A stretch of 64,000 nucleotides of DNA, from positions 868,001 through 932,000 of the forward strand of contig VWND01000095.1 of assembly GCA_009599575.1 (NCBI GenBank). Reading direction: 5' to 3'. The position numbers and the translations under genes are program-made. This DNA is from Blumeriella jaapii. Its lineage: Eukaryota > Ascomycota > Leotiomycetes > Helotiales > Drepanopezizaceae. The notes beneath the pieces were generated by a model. It was not told the DNA's origin, made no database searches, and was given only the letters and a program-made list of their open reading frames with translations. This document shows positions 47,273-59,117 of the stretch, in pieces. The stretch's first letter is position 1. The number at the start of each line of letters is the position of its first letter.

Positions 47273-47989
47273 ATGTCCGGAGTTTCGATCTTCAAGACCG
47301 TTGCCCCGTACCATATCATAGCGTAAATGATGTCTAGCAATGTGCCATCTTGGTGGAAGTTAACATGATAGCAGATATGGCACCTTGCTCGGGACCGAGT
47401 TCTTTCAAGTACTGGCGGTACCTATCTCATGACTGGTTCTTATCTGATACATTATCGGCAGACCTTCGTTGGCGGCATTGTCAGCTTCAAAGCCCTCACT
47501 CGACCTCAATTTTCCCAGCTTCAGCAGAAGTTGTTCCCCGTCTACTTCGGGATCCAGACGTCTCTGCCTGCAGTCCTCGCCTTGACCTATCCCGCCTCGA
47601 GACTCGGCCTTGGAACAGCTTCCGGCTTCTCTGGCGTATTCGCAGGCGTCAATAGATGGAGGGTCCTGGTCCCAATCGCTACCATATTTGTGACGAGTTT
47701 GACAAACATGGCCTTCATCGGCCCAGCTACAACGAAAGTTATGAGAGAGAGGAAGCATCAAGGTGCGTACATGGTGGATTGTAGATATCGGCAGAACGGC
47801 GGCTGATGTATTTGTTTTCTAGAAACTCGAGACGGCAAGAAATATTATGACCCCGCCCCCCACTCGGAGGAAATGCAGAAGTTGAATAAGGCATTCAGCA
47901 GTATGCATGGAATATCATCACTCTTGAATCTGACGGGGTTTATCGCAACTTTATGGTATGGTGTGTCGATCGCGGAGAGAATCCAATAA
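47273..47989 (+). CDS. TMEM205-like (DUF4149) membrane protein
   Basis: Four exons (47273-47322, 47375-47408, 47462-47762, 47823-47989) join in phase to 183 residues. The protein begins MSGVSIFKTVAPYHIIAYGTLLGTEFFQTFVGGIVSFKALTRPQFSQLQQKLFPVYF, continues with hydrophobic GIQTSLPAVLALTY and WRVLVPIATIFVTSLTNMAFIGPATTKVM, and ends after RKHQETRDGKKYYDP with LLNLTGFIATLWYGVSIAERIQ. The Phe-Phe-Gln, KALTRPQF and IGPATTKVM blocks and four predicted spans match the DUF4149/TMEM205 family of small membrane proteins. Their molecular role in fungi is unknown. Exons 1 and 2 are short, and no single long ORF reveals the start, so it was placed from phase and splice sites. Confidence 0.82.
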
Positions 47990-50546
47990 CGACCGGGAAA
48001 GGGCAATGTTCCATGCTGTACATAGCTAGTCGAGCCTTCGAGTCTCCACAGTGTAATCAACGCAACCTTTGCATACCACATTCAATTCCATGGAAGATAC
48101 ATCAATCAGAGCACCCTCGGATAGTTCAACTTGATTCCCTAGCCAGGGTCAATCGGTGCTGGGGCTTAGCATCCCGAACGTAGCATCTAGGGCCTATGAA
48201 GTCTACATGTGCCGGACTGGTTTGGGTTCCTTGACAGCGCTGCAGCCTGCTGTCCATTGCGATTCCACATCACTCTTGATTCGGAAAGCTGAGTAGAAAT
48301 TTAACATCACACGGACTAACACTTTCTCGTGGCCTGGCACCCCTCTTGCGTTACAGACACGATGTAGCCCCATTGTCACCTTCAGTGTCGAGGATTCCCA
48401 AGTATTCTCGCATCATGGCAGAGTTGTACTAGTTTGAGATGATTTTATGGACTTGCTCTACACTCGTTGAAATAGGAGAAGTCACGGAATACGTTTTACC
48501 AATGATCAAGGTCAAGGCCCAGACATGGCATTCCTCATAAAACTCTTCCACTTTCTTCAAGTGAACAACGCATTCGTTTCGCAAACGACTCCGGACTACT
48601 CCCACGTGTCAGAATCGGAATTCTTCATAGGGAAACTCTCTTCTCTCTTCGTGGCCATGATGCTTAGTTTTCAAGGTTGGGTTCTGGCCTTTGATCAGCC
48701 GGTCGGCGTTGCATATGCCTGATGTTGCGGGAGCGGAACGAACTTGCAAAGGGCATACTGTTCTTCCCTTAGCGGTCCCCATCGAAGGAGACGTTCCACA
48801 GAACGACGGATCTTCCGAGCGTTGGAAGCGGTTGCTTGTCCATCGCAAACACACTTCAGACACTAATTTGCTATCGGGAATAACGAGGTTGCGGGTATCC
48901 TGGAGGAGATCGACAGAGTCTAGAGCTTTTTGGTGCGGTCTCTCCAGTTCCCAACGGCTTTTAATGCCCTTGTAAAGTACCACCCGGTCGTCGTGCTGGT
49001 CGATGAAGGTCGCTTTTAGCCAGCCCAGTCCTAGGACTGAGCCTCGAAACGAGGAAAGGGTTTTAGGTATCGAATTACAACTGCCAGCCCTATTTGACAC
49101 GAAAACGTCGTCGATTCAACAGCACGCAAATTTTGACCAGTGTGCATGACTGCTATGACCTGTGCTGGAGGGGACAGTTGGCCGGGACTGTTGTAGTCGT
49201 CGTAGCATTCAAACAACCATATGCCGCGTGTACATGGTTAGGAGGCTTCTTATTCACAGTGAGCCGACGACGAGGTTTTGGCTCTCTAAGGTGGCCAAGA
49301 TGAACGATATGCCTGGTGTAAAACGACAATGTGTGTCTGAGAAGGGAGTCGACGTGAACATGCCGGCAGAGAGTGAATGGCAATTGTAGCATTGTGGCAG
49401 AGCGATGGCTAGTTCGGCCCTTCTTTGGCTGAGATGCAGCCCGATTACCGGTGAGTCGTCACAAGGCTGGGTACATGTGCTTTCCCCTTTTGGAAGGATC
49501 AGGTGTCTGCCAACAGGTACATTTCTGCTACTCGTCGAACTGAATTTCGAACCCTAAATGCCATGGTCACTTAGCTTTAAAACAAATCTCGGAAGGTCAC
49601 TCATTTGTTACATGCGATTTTAGTCTTGGAAACTCCGAGCGGGGTCTCACCACGCTATTTCGTTCCCTGGTGGTGGCTAGCAGTACAGCATCCATATTCG
49701 CACCTCGTACCGTAAGACTGATTATTAGTTCCATGCGGGTGGCAGAAGTCAACACGTCACACGAACAAAAACCTCTCAGTAGCACTGTTCTGAGGTGATC
49801 GTGACCAATGTAAACAAATAAGCGAGGGCGTGTGTTACGACAACCTCGTCCCACAGCGCAAGTCATCCAACAACGCAATTGGAGAAGCCAACCAGTCCTA
49901 TCCCCCAACTCCAATCGCAAGAGACACCCAGCTCTCCCCTGCGGGAAGCGCAATCTTGCAGAGTCGCAACCGCGAGCGGTGTTACGAGCGACGTGAGATC
50001 CGAGACCAGGCTTGCGCGGATTTCCATGCAGCAGCGAAAGAAAGCGCAAAGCCATTCTTGCATTTGGCATACGCATGGCGGAGACGGAAAAGAGCTGGCC
50101 CGTCTCTTCTGGCGTCACAGAATCAGCAAGGAAAACAGTTGGCATGAGCAGAAGCGAGATGATCAGCGCGCGCAAGAAACGTACTGCATCGCCAGATGAA
50201 GAGCACGCTTCACAAAATCAATACAATGTAGAAAACCAGGGCCCTATGTAAACCAATCCAAGGCACGCGTGCGTCATTGTCGGTAAGCTGGCCTAATCTG
50301 TTGCCGTCCTTATCGGCGCCAGCTTGTTCCTGAGGCACAGGCTGGGGAAGCAAAAAAACTACAGCACCATCATAGCCCCAAATACCAACATCGTTTGTAT
50401 CCAGCGGCGCAGATGGCATAGTGGTTGCAGTCTGTAAGTTCAACCTGGTGTGGAGGATTGTAACGATTTGGAGACGAGTGGTTTAGACTCACCAAACCAC
50501 ACACGACACCGGATCAAAACGAAAACCCGATTCGAAGGCTTTTCTT

Positions 50547-50564
50547 CTCCCGCTTCGGCGGGAG
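50547..50564. other. Perfect 7-bp hairpin with TTCG loop
   Basis: CTCCCGC, TTCG, GCGGGAG forms an uninterrupted 7-bp stem closed by C-G on a UUCG tetraloop, an exceptionally stable RNA motif. T-rich sequence follows on the plus strand (GTTTGTTTTGCAATTTTT). No transcript boundary can be tied to it from sequence alone. Confidence 0.6.
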
Positions 50565-51075
50565 TTTGTTTTGCAATTTTTAGCTTCATTGCTCGATTTT
50601 TTTTGGGGGATGAACTTTTTTGGGCGGCGTTTGGTTTTTCGGGGACGTGGTAGGGGCGTTTTGTCCCCCCCCCCCCCCCCGGTTCAGGCAAAACAAACAT
50701 CTTGTCAGGACGCGTCAATGCCTCGATGTTGGAATTAGTGACAGGTACGCTTCTAAGCCTCTGCTATACCACCTGTCAAGGTACAGACCTAGAATGCGAG
50801 ATTGACTTTGCGCATCTTCCACATCAGGAAGTCGGACATTGCGGACTGGACTAGCAGCTACGGATCCACCTTCTTCTCTTAGACGGGTTTCTGAAAGCAT
50901 TACAGTTCCTGGCCTGAACTCCTCCCCTCCTCCTCAAAGACCTGAGCTGCTCCGACGGCGGTGTAAGTAGCGTACTTTCTTCTCTACAACCACCGATCCT
51001 TCTTCCAAGTTCACTCGCTCACTCACCCACTCCCTGGCGCGAGTCCATTCCTTCGTCCAAATTCGGAAATATCAT

Positions 51076-51102
51076 CCCCCCCCCCCCCCCCCCCCCCCCC
51101 CC
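51076..51102. repeat. Poly-C tract, 27 bases
   Basis: An uninterrupted run of C in noncoding DNA. Confidence 0.9.
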
Positions 51103-52194
51103 GGGCGCGAAAGCAACGCATCAAGAAGAGGAGTGAGGTGAACCTTATCTATCCTCCCTCTGCCCACCGCTACAGAAACCATCTCAGCCGTCCGTCCCGG
51201 CACAGAGAAGCGGTTTCCCTGGAACAGAAAAAAGGGAGCGAGTTTCACGGGTGGCGTAATATCATGAACCCCCTCACGGCCCCGAGTTTGCAACCCCCCT
51301 TCCACGTCGTTTGAGCAACATCGAAAAATCGCCATCCACTCACTACCTGGAGTGCGTTCGCGTGTATACTTACTTGTCTCAGACACTCTCTGCGGGCCCC
51401 GAAGCGACGGGAACGTCCCCTTTCGCGGCGAGGGAGCAGGTACAGCATAACGAATCCGATTCCAAAGACGGCCAACTCTCCTTACCATGGCTAGCTAGCG
51501 CCCGAGCAAATGGCCAGCCAGACGCACTGTGAACACCACCTCACCTACCCAGAACACAAGACCCCGAATGCCGATTTCTCTCCATCCGGGATAGACGTAC
51601 CAATCAGTGAAGCGCAGCCCGCAGACCAGCCGCTGTGGACCTGGGAGGATGGAAAGCCACCGGCTGACTGAACGACCCAATCACCCCTGTCCACACACAG
51701 TATGCGTCTCTCACCGCACCGAACTGGGGATTGGATACCTACCTCACCTCTCCAACGCGTCTAGACACCCCCGCAAAAGGAGAAGGCGGGGCGGGGGGGG
51801 GGGGGGCTGATTGTTTACTTCTCGTTGGGATTAGCCGAGTTCCGTCCTCACCCCTTGAAGATCCCATACCTACCTACCTACCTACCTCCCCGATCAGCAC
51901 ACCTTCCCTCCTAACACCCCCCAAGAGAAAAGCCAGCAAAGCAAAGCAAGGATCCGAAGGATGCCCGCAAAGGATCCACCACCTTCGAAGCCCCCATCTT
52001 CTTCTTCCCATTTCCCCACCCAGACTAAAGCGACCTACAGTACAGTACATACAGTACACACAGTACAGACAGACCTACAGCACAGCATAGCACAGCACAG
52101 CAAAACACAGCAAAGCACAGTACCAGCACGCGAAACCCCTATTTTCCTCCCTCCACCCCCCCTTCCCCCGGGCTCTGGAAACCCCCCCCCCATT

Positions 52195-52330
52195 CCAGCG
52201 CAGCCATCATATCTCCCAACCCATCTCCCAACCCATCTCCCAAACCCATCTCCCAAACCCATCTCCCAAACCCATCTCCCAACCCATCTCCAAACCCATC
52301 TCCCAAACCCATCTCCCAACCCAAACCCAT
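52195..52330. repeat. CCCATCTCCCAAA-type minisatellite
   Basis: About ten units of 12-13 bases occur with A-number variation, ending in CCCATCCCGT pentamer-like units near 52345. Confidence 0.85.
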
Positions 52331-52429
52331 CCCATCCCGTCCCATCCCATCCCTCGAAACAGCAAGCAAGCACGCAGGTCTTAGCCCTCAGAGACTCAAC
52401 CCAGCACCCGCCTGATCGGAAAAGGAAGG

Positions 52430-52460
<31 letters not shown>

Positions 52461-53048
52461 GCCCGCTCGTTCGGCACCTGCCCCACCTACCCACCCACCA
52501 TCGTCCCTCGACCGGTGTGTGTACACGACCTTCCTCTGGGCCCAGATGGGACGGATGGACGGACGGACGGACAGTACAGGAGAAGAGGAGAGGAGAAGAG
52601 GAGAGGAGAGGAGAAGAGGAGAAGAGACACAATATGCCGTGCATCATCACACAGCACCTGTGTGCTGAGTACAGCAGCAAGAACACGTGGTTAATTAATT
52701 ACACATATCCATATCCATATAAAACATGTAAATATAAAGAGTTTTTTGTTTGGCATTTCGGATCGGGGAATGTGTGAGAGAGTGTGATGTAGAGTTAGCG
52801 CGAGGGATGCGCTCGCTGGTGGCCTCCTCGCGGAATCTGCCGATTGCGAGGGAGGCATTCGACTCTGTGCCTGCGTGATGGGTGCGAGGGAGAAAGAAGG
52901 TCATCACCGAGTTGCGAGGCAGTTGTGCAGGAGAGCAAGTCATGCGTTCGAGGGAGTCAAAACAGTTCTGGCATTGACCAAGGTTGCAAGTAGCAGCTAA
53001 GCCCTCAAAACCCATCGTGTTGCGTGGTGTGTTGAAACCACCTTCGAG

Positions 53049-53086
<38 letters not shown>
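53049..53086. repeat. Poly-A tract, 38 bases
   Basis: An uninterrupted run of A. I see no adjacent retroelement or flanking target-site duplication. Confidence 0.9.
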
Positions 53087-53090
<4 letters not shown>

Positions 53091-53786
53091 GGCATGCCAC
53101 TGTATCCTACTGTCCCACCTCCTCCACCAACCATCCACCACTAGCACCACATAGCACATGTAGTACTGAAACTGTCGACACCTGTGACGATGTTCTGTGA
53201 TACCATCCCTCCTTCCCCCCCTCTCCTCCCTCTCTTCCTCTCGCTCTCACAGAGCGCATCCCACCAAAAGGTGATTAAAAAGTACATGTGTATGGCAATG
53301 GAGCCGAGAAAATCAGAGTTGTCCTGACCTGAGCAAGCAGTGGATACCGTCTCTTCCCGTCCTCCCGACGCCATCCAAGAAGAGCCCGCCTCAGACATCG
53401 GGAGTTTGCCGAAACTAGACGAGTAGAGTGATGGGTATCCAAAAGACGCAAGCTAAGAACAGGATCGTAAAAATATGTGCAGGAAATGTGGCCGAGGAAC
53501 GTGAGCTGCTGAGACGGAGCCCTGATGGCTTTACCACAGGCGCGATCTCATCATCACTCCCATCCAACGGCCGAGGAAAGAGTCGAACGCCACGCTAGTG
53601 AAGTCCCATCCTTGGGTGACGGAAGCAAAACTCCTGAATCCCAAGATTTGCCTTGGGATCATGATAGGTCCGCACTCCCAAAAAAAAGTATATAACTCCG
53701 CAAAATCGATCGATGCTCGCTTGCAGATCGTGACGTCCGTAAACCAATGCCGCCCTATGCTGCCATCCTTGAACGCCACACGTGTG

Positions 53787-54908
53787 TTATACAGAACGAA
53801 GTCGTAGAAGTGCCTCGACAGCGTCTCTCTCTTGTGAATCCGAGGTCATGCCGAAGGCTGCAAAATCGACACTGGCGGGAAGCGGAAGATTTGGAGCCGG
53901 CATCGACTTGGCCATCGTTGAGAGGGAACGTCCACCGCCGGATCCCCCATAGATGTGAGCTGCGAGGAAGTTGGGACGGGGGCCAGAGGCCGAACACGAG
54001 GCCGCGCGGAGGGCAGCAGCCCCGAGCCCTGCCCAGTCTTCTTCGTCCGTCATGTCGTCCGAATCATCGGCTATGATGTCCTCCTCCTCAGGAGCGTCGG
54101 ACGACGAACAAGAGTCGTCGCCGTCGAGAGACATCTTGTCGGCTTCGTTCTCGAGCATGGTTACGTCCAAGTCGTCGTCGTGGGAATAGACGGCCGAATC
54201 ACCAGCCCAGCTGGAACCGGGTTCGATGAGGCGAGGTCTCTCACTCCCCCAGCCGCCCGTGTGGGCGATAGGCATGCCGTCGGAATAGGAGGATGGTGCA
54301 CTCGGGGATGGCGACCGTTGATGGCCTCGGCTATTCCTCGCAGGGTGTCCCTTCAACCGTGCGTCCCACCGTCCCCATCCTACCTTCTCGAACTTGACGT
54401 TGCCCTTGGCTCCGCCGCCGCCGCTCCCCCCGCCACGGCCCTCCAAGGCACCCACCACCAGTCGTCTCGCCTTCGCGGGCGGGATGCCAGAGAAGCCGGG
54501 AACCGCAGTGGTCAGGAAGCCCATGATGTGCCGGATGGCCAGCGGGCCATGGTTCAGCAGTATGTCTGGCAAGTGGTGCTTCGCCAGGAGTCCTGGGGTG
54601 ATGTTGCCCGCGGCGTCGAACCCGGGCGACCCGGCGTCTCGAGCATGCTCGGAAACCTCGCCTTGCTCACTTCCCCCGCCCTCGTGTAAGTCGAGATCGG
54701 AGTCGACATGTTCCAAGGCCTGCTGGGAGGTTGCACGCGTCCCATAGCATTTGATGCCATGGGGCGGCAGAGACGGGGAGATCGAGTTCGGAGGAGTCGG
54801 CAGGGGGTCTTTGTTTCTGGTCGCGGCGCTGATGGCCTCCACCGCAGTCACGCTGTCTCGACCCCAGGTCTGTGGCATGTCGCGAGCAGACCGAGTCATG
54901 GAAGCCAT
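53787..54908 (-). CDS. STB3-like Sin3-binding protein
   Basis: A single uninterrupted frame of 373 residues starts MASMTRSARDMPQTWGRDSV. The conserved STB3 block (about residues 105-185) reads LLAKHHLPDILLNHGPLAIRHIMGFLTTAVPGFSGIPPAKARRLVVGALE, and after a Gly-rich insertion VKFEKVGWGRWDARLKG. The family is listed as putative Sin3-binding; yeast Stb3 binds ribosomal RNA processing elements and represses ribosome-biogenesis genes when nutrients are poor. The C-terminal half is Ser/Gly-rich with an acidic stretch (EEEDIIADDSDDMTDEEDW) and ends with a short helix, FAAFGMTSDSQERDAVEALLRL. With SAP18 and the ING protein it is the third Sin3/Rpd3-linked gene in the window, though they are not adjacent. 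Confidence 0.78.
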   Translation of the reverse strand: MASMTRSARDMPQTWGRDSVTAVEAISAATRNKDPLPTPPNSISPSLPPHGIKCYGTRATSQQALEHVDSDLDLHEGGGSEQGEVSEHARDAGSPGFDAAGNITPGLLAKHHLPDILLNHGPLAIRHIMGFLTTAVPGFSGIPPAKARRLVVGALEGRGGGSGGGGAKGNVKFEKVGWGRWDARLKGHPARNSRGHQRSPSPSAPSSYSDGMPIAHTGGWGSERPRLIEPGSSWAGDSAVYSHDDDLDVTMLENEADKMSLDGDDSCSSSDAPEEEDIIADDSDDMTDEEDWAGLGAAALRAASCSASGPRPNFLAAHIYGGSGGGRSLSTMAKSMPAPNLPLPASVDFAAFGMTSDSQERDAVEALLRLRSV

Positions 54909-56827
54909 CGTGGTGGATGAGAGCAGGAACGTTTCTCTGAAGTTACGCGACGAGATATTAGCCGACCAGATGGTGAGAGGTGTTGTGGGTGGGCTGCCTC
55001 ACTCACTCGACTGTGCGATAGAAACGTGGCGATTGCGTGGGCGGCGCGACCAAGAAGCACGAGCAACAGGCTATCGGGTCTGAGGGGGCGGGTATCCTGG
55101 CGAGAGAATCTGAGAGTCTAGAGAGTCTCTCGAGCAGAGCAAAGAAGCTGTGGCGACGTGCGAGGGCGATGCGAGCGAGGCAGATCTGATGGGAAGGGTG
55201 GAGTGGGCAAGGACGAAGCTGTCTTTGCGGGGGGGGGGGGGGGGGGAGAAGTGTTGGTGCAAGGATAGGAGGGATGTGGTGTCGTGTAGCACTGGAGCGA
55301 GGCGATGGGCGAGAGCGAAACTGATGGCGAGATGGTCAGGAGTTGTGGTGGTTTGTGTGGTGCGGGCCGTTGCTGATGCTTGATGGTTCGGTGTGAGGTG
55401 TAGCAGGTTGGGTGGGTGAGATGTGTTGTGTTGTGTTGTGTTGTGTCGTGTTGCGTTGTGTTGTGTTTGGATAGATGGGGTGGCACCGGGGGAGGTCTGT
55501 CCCCTGTTATTTAGCGGGAGCCGGACGTGGGCGTGGACGTGGGCTGGGCTGGGCCTTGGGTGTGGATGTGGATGTGGGCGTGGATGTGGGCGTGGGCGTG
55601 GGTGCGGGTGCGGGTGCGGGCGTCGGCGTCGGCGTCGGGCAGTTCAGTCAGTGCTTTAGAGCAGCAGGGGCAGAGGTCCGCCCGGGCTGGGCTGGGCCCA
55701 GGCTTGGTTTGGGACGTACATCGGACAGTACATACATACAGTACAGTACAGTACAGTACAGTACAGTACAGTCATACAGTACAGTCATACAGTACAGTAC
55801 ATACAGTCCAGTCCAGTACATACATACAGTCCAGTACATACCGTCCAGTCCAGTCCAGTATCAGAACGAAACTCTGAAAAAGCCGAAATGTCTCATGTCA
55901 AGGATGATTGATGCGCCGGAAATGACTTACAGATAGACGGAGGCGTGCCTGCCAGACGTCCATGACGGCCCGTGAGTGGTGATTGTGCGGTATGTATGTA
56001 CATGTACATGTACTGTACTGACTGTACTGAATGACTGTACTGACGGTGCTGTACTGGCTGTACTGTACTGACTTTACTGACTGTGCTGTACTGACTGTAC
56101 TGTACTGACTGTACTAACTGGTGATTGTGCTGTACTGACTGACTGTACTGACTGTACTGACTGTGCTGTACTGACTGTACTGTACTGACTGTACTGACTG
56201 TACTGAATGACTGTACTATCTGTGCTGTACTGCCCTAACTGCAAGGTGCCTGCCTGCCAGTCAGTTGGTGTCGCGGAGTCCCGGGTCAGTGGGCCATCTG
56301 CCTTCCGTCCTCGAGCACAGACTGGTTCGCGACGGCGGCGTGCTCGTTCTCATGGCCATGGTGGTGCGCGACATCAGCAGACAGAGACACCCTCGGCCGC
56401 CGTGCCGAAAGAGTGGCAGTGCAGCACCCAACAAACCATCCATCCCTCCACTTCGGCGCCGCGCCCCGCGCCTTTACCCCACGTTGTCGAAGACGGCCCA
56501 AGAGAGCGACGCTGGTGCCCAGGACGATGTCCGAGTTCCGAGTTCCGAGTTCTTCTTCTTCTTCGTCATCATCTTCATCTTCTTCTTCTTCGTCATCATC
56601 ATCATCATCATCATCTTCTTCTTCTTATTCAGCAGGGAAACCCAAAATGTTCGCGATTCCCGAGGCCAACGGTCCGATGCGTCGAGCGACCCACCCACGC
56701 GCAAGAATAGCCAGCAGTCAGTCAGACCCACGCGGGAAAATACTGGTTTCCGTCAGCATGACAGGACATGACCATCCATTCTGCGAGTGACGCCACCCTG
56801 CAGTAAACCGAGACAAGCAGTTGCGTG
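54909..56827. other. Intergenic region dominated by GTAC-type and GT-rich repeats
   Basis: It contains a G-run at about 55229-55246, TGTTG repeats at about 55425-55463, GTGGGCGTGGA-type repeats at about 55525-55635, ACAGT/ACAGTAC arrays at 55728-55862, TACTGACTG arrays at about 55990-56225, and TTC/ATC trinucleotide runs at about 56547-56625. Frames across it read repeat peptides, and I call no gene. Confidence 0.65.
55728..56230. repeat. ACAGTAC and GTACTGACT satellite-like arrays
   Basis: The left array (55728-55862) repeats TACAG/TACAGTCCAG. The right array (55990-56230) repeats the near-complementary GTACTGACT. The two arrays face each other as loose inverted repeats about 130 bases apart. 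Confidence 0.85.
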
Positions 56828-59117
56828 TCAAGCTCCGCCATTGAGCACATATCGCCTGCAAGACTGAACCCTGCACGTTAGCATCGTCGGAGTCAGGAGG
56901 AGGATGTGGGAATCACGAGGCCGAGAGCCCGATCGACGACTCGGGGAACTGACGGCTTTCAAAACGCCCACGCGCTCCACCGACATGTCGAACACTTGCT
57001 TGTACTGCCGTAAACTCTGACGCAGAACTTCTTGGCGGCTTTTCCGGCCTTCGCAGATGTCCTTCATGAGCAGCTCCATCTCCTTCCTCAGAAATGGCTT
57101 GCTGAGGCTCGTCTCGAAGTCCATGCGGTCGTAGCCATCGACCAACGCGACGCCCAGCGTGGAGGGGATGAATTCTTCGACCCCCCCGCCACCCCGTCGT
57201 CCGCCGGCAGGGGCAGGGGCATCACCTCTCCCTCCTCGGCCTCCGCGAGCGCCTCGCCCGCCACGTGCGGGTGCCGCTGGATGGCGGTTGGCCGCACACC
57301 GCCCTTGGGTCGCGTGAAAGCGTAGTTTCGCTCCTGTATCATCTTGATATGCTCTGCCATGGTGGCATCCGTACCGATCCCATTGGCATCCATTAACGCG
57401 AGAAGATCGGGCTCGGTCAGGTAGTCGGGCGCCGTGGTGTTGCCTTCTGTGATCATAGCTTCCGTAGGTTCGAATATCTCGTCGAGGGTAAATCTGGGTA
57501 GAGTCTGACTGCTGGTCCAGTGCTCGTACGGGTAAACGTCGAGGTAGTTCCGCTCTAATACGACCAGACCGTGTGCGTTGAAAGCTTCGTCTCCATATGC
57601 GATGTCGACATCAGTAGTTTGGCCTCGGGCGTCTTCGGAACAACACGCAAGAAACCGGCGGGTGATGAATTCGTAGACTCGACGTTCCTCCTCACTCAAG
57701 GCGTGGGGAGCGACCCAGGTAACAGGATGGATGGGAGGATGTGCTTTGTCGTCGTTTCTTCCTTCTCGAGGTTGCCTGAAAGCTCCGTTGATTAAGCCCT
57801 GAGCATAACCTCCCCATCTAGCATCTTGCACCTGTTTCTCGATCAATGCTCTAAGATCAATGCCTTTGTCAAAGCGATCTGTTTCGGTCCGTGGGTAGCT
57901 GATGAACCCCTTCTGATATAGACCCTCGGCTACGCTCATCGCCATTGAACTGTTCATTCGCAGGAACCGACTCGCATTTTTCTGAAATTCGACCGTGGTC
58001 AGTGGTAGGGGCTTCCATTTACTGGTTGGCTTCTCATGAACCCTTGTGACATTTGCCGTCTTTGCCGATATACATCTTTCGAAGAGAATGACGACAGTTG
58101 CGTGGTCGAACAGTCGATTCCGCTTCCAGTTAAAGACGACATCTATGTTGTCTCGCCGAAGGGTAACTTTGATGCCCCAAAAGGTTTCAGGCACGAAGTT
58201 TTTGACTCTGAAGTACCGATCGACCACAAACCCTAGCGTGGGAAATTGACATGAACCTGTTTCGCGTAAGTATCACACTCATTCAGCGAAAGATGCGGAT
58301 TCCTACCATAGCTTATGATCCTTCTTCTGCCTACCTCGTTCGTTGCCATGACTCCACCAAGCGTTCGAAGATTTAGAGTTAGCCAACGTGTGAAAATGTA
58401 GCCGATCCTCAAATCGAGTTCAATGCGGGTAGCAACTGCATTGATTTGACGATCGTCCAATTCGATGGGGTTTTTGGCTGCTTGAATGATATGCCTGCGT
58501 CCTTAGTAGGCGATAAACGAGAAGAAGTCATTAACGTACGCTCTTTCAATGTTGCTAAACCTCGCCCTCTTGACGAGTATTCTTGGATTTCCCTTGAGAG
58601 CTTCTGTTCGAACTTCGCCTCCGATATGCTCCCCTTCTCGATCGCAATCGGTCCAAATGAAAAGCGCCTTGGCTCCCCTTGCTTGTTCTGCGATGTTTTG
58701 AGCAATCGCCTGATTATCCTAGACAACTTTAGTGGATTCACAAGAAGTTTTGGTGAACCATAGAACTCACACGCGTGTCAACCACTTGAACACGGACGGG
58801 CGCGTCGAACAACGTTTGAGGCAGAGTGTAGTCCCAGTCTGTCTCGATCTCGGGATCAAACCTAGCATCAGTTAGGTGGCCAGAGACCGCAGTCATGACC
58901 ACATCGCAGTTTCCCCAGGCTCCACCGAAGTCAAAGGTGAAGGTGTAGTTTTTGACATATTGGTTTCTGGTGCCGGTCTGCCAGAGGACATGGTCAGAGG
59001 CGGTGCCACGGAAAGAGAGCGTGGGCTTACCGTGGTGAAACGACCGCCGGAGAGATGTTCTGCTACAGCCTTTGAAATGGAGTTCTTTTCTGCTACGCAG
59101 AGAATCTTCCCCGGCAT
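56828..59117 (-). CDS. TOP3: DNA topoisomerase III (type IA), with apparent G-tract frameshift
   Basis: The gene starts MPGKILCVAEKNSISKAVAEHLSGG (Toprim, 59117). Further exons give GAWGNCDVVMTAVSGHLTD, IWTDCDREGEHIGGEV (Toprim DxD-type acidic motif), HIIQAAKNPIELDDRQINAVATRIELDLRIGYIFTRW, GSCQFPTLGFVVDRYFRVKNF and the active-site FISYPRTETD with the catalytic Tyr. Then come NDDKAHPPIHPV and LMDANGIGTDATMAEHI. Near 57181-57187 a run of seven G (coding strand) separates PLPADDGVAGG from EEFIPSTLGVALVDGYDRMDFETSLSKPFLRKEME in another frame, and one more G would restore it. The last junction (GTCAGT...TTCAG) gives ...VLKASCRRYVLNGGA. Top3 works with Sgs1/BLM and Rmi1 to dissolve double Holliday junctions. 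Confidence 0.92.

Larger units (their letters stand above)
47990..53786. other. 5.8-kb gene-poor region
   Basis: No gene is convincing. Minus frames at 48609-49100 (163 codons) and 49597-50175 (192 codons, with a hydrophobic start) have no family signature. Visible structures are a UUCG-loop hairpin at 50547-50564, C-runs at about 50666-50681 and C27 at 51076-51102, and a G-run near 51793-51807. There are also CCTA repeats at about 51868-51886, ACAGTAC/CAGCACAG arrays at about 52035-52120, and a CCCATCTCCCAA minisatellite at about 52205-52330. Further right are (AG)n at about 52434-52460, AGGAGAAG repeats at about 52577-52625, and A38 at 53049-53086. The right end is the 3' flank of the STB3-like gene. 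Confidence 0.55.

Noticed and set aside
48609..49100. 163-codon minus frame considered as a protein-kinase-like fragment
   Set aside because: A few residues (SVLGLGWLKATFIDQHDDRVVLYKG) recall a glycine loop and lysine, but no later kinase motifs follow in any frame.
49597..50175. 192-codon minus frame with a hydrophobic, signal-like start
   Set aside because: It is Arg/Leu/Ser-rich throughout, typical of random GC-balanced sequence, with no cysteine pattern or homology recognised. It could be a small secreted protein, but I cannot support that.
50405..50450. tRNA-like D-arm sequence
   Set aside because: No matching acceptor stem, anticodon arm or T-arm with GTTCRA within range.
53049..53086. 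A38 tract as a retroposon tail
   Set aside because: No target-site duplication, and no element-like sequence or polymerase III boxes recognised beside it.
54394..54747. Plus-strand frames inside the STB3-like gene
   Set aside because: These are antisense shadows of a conserved minus-strand coding region.
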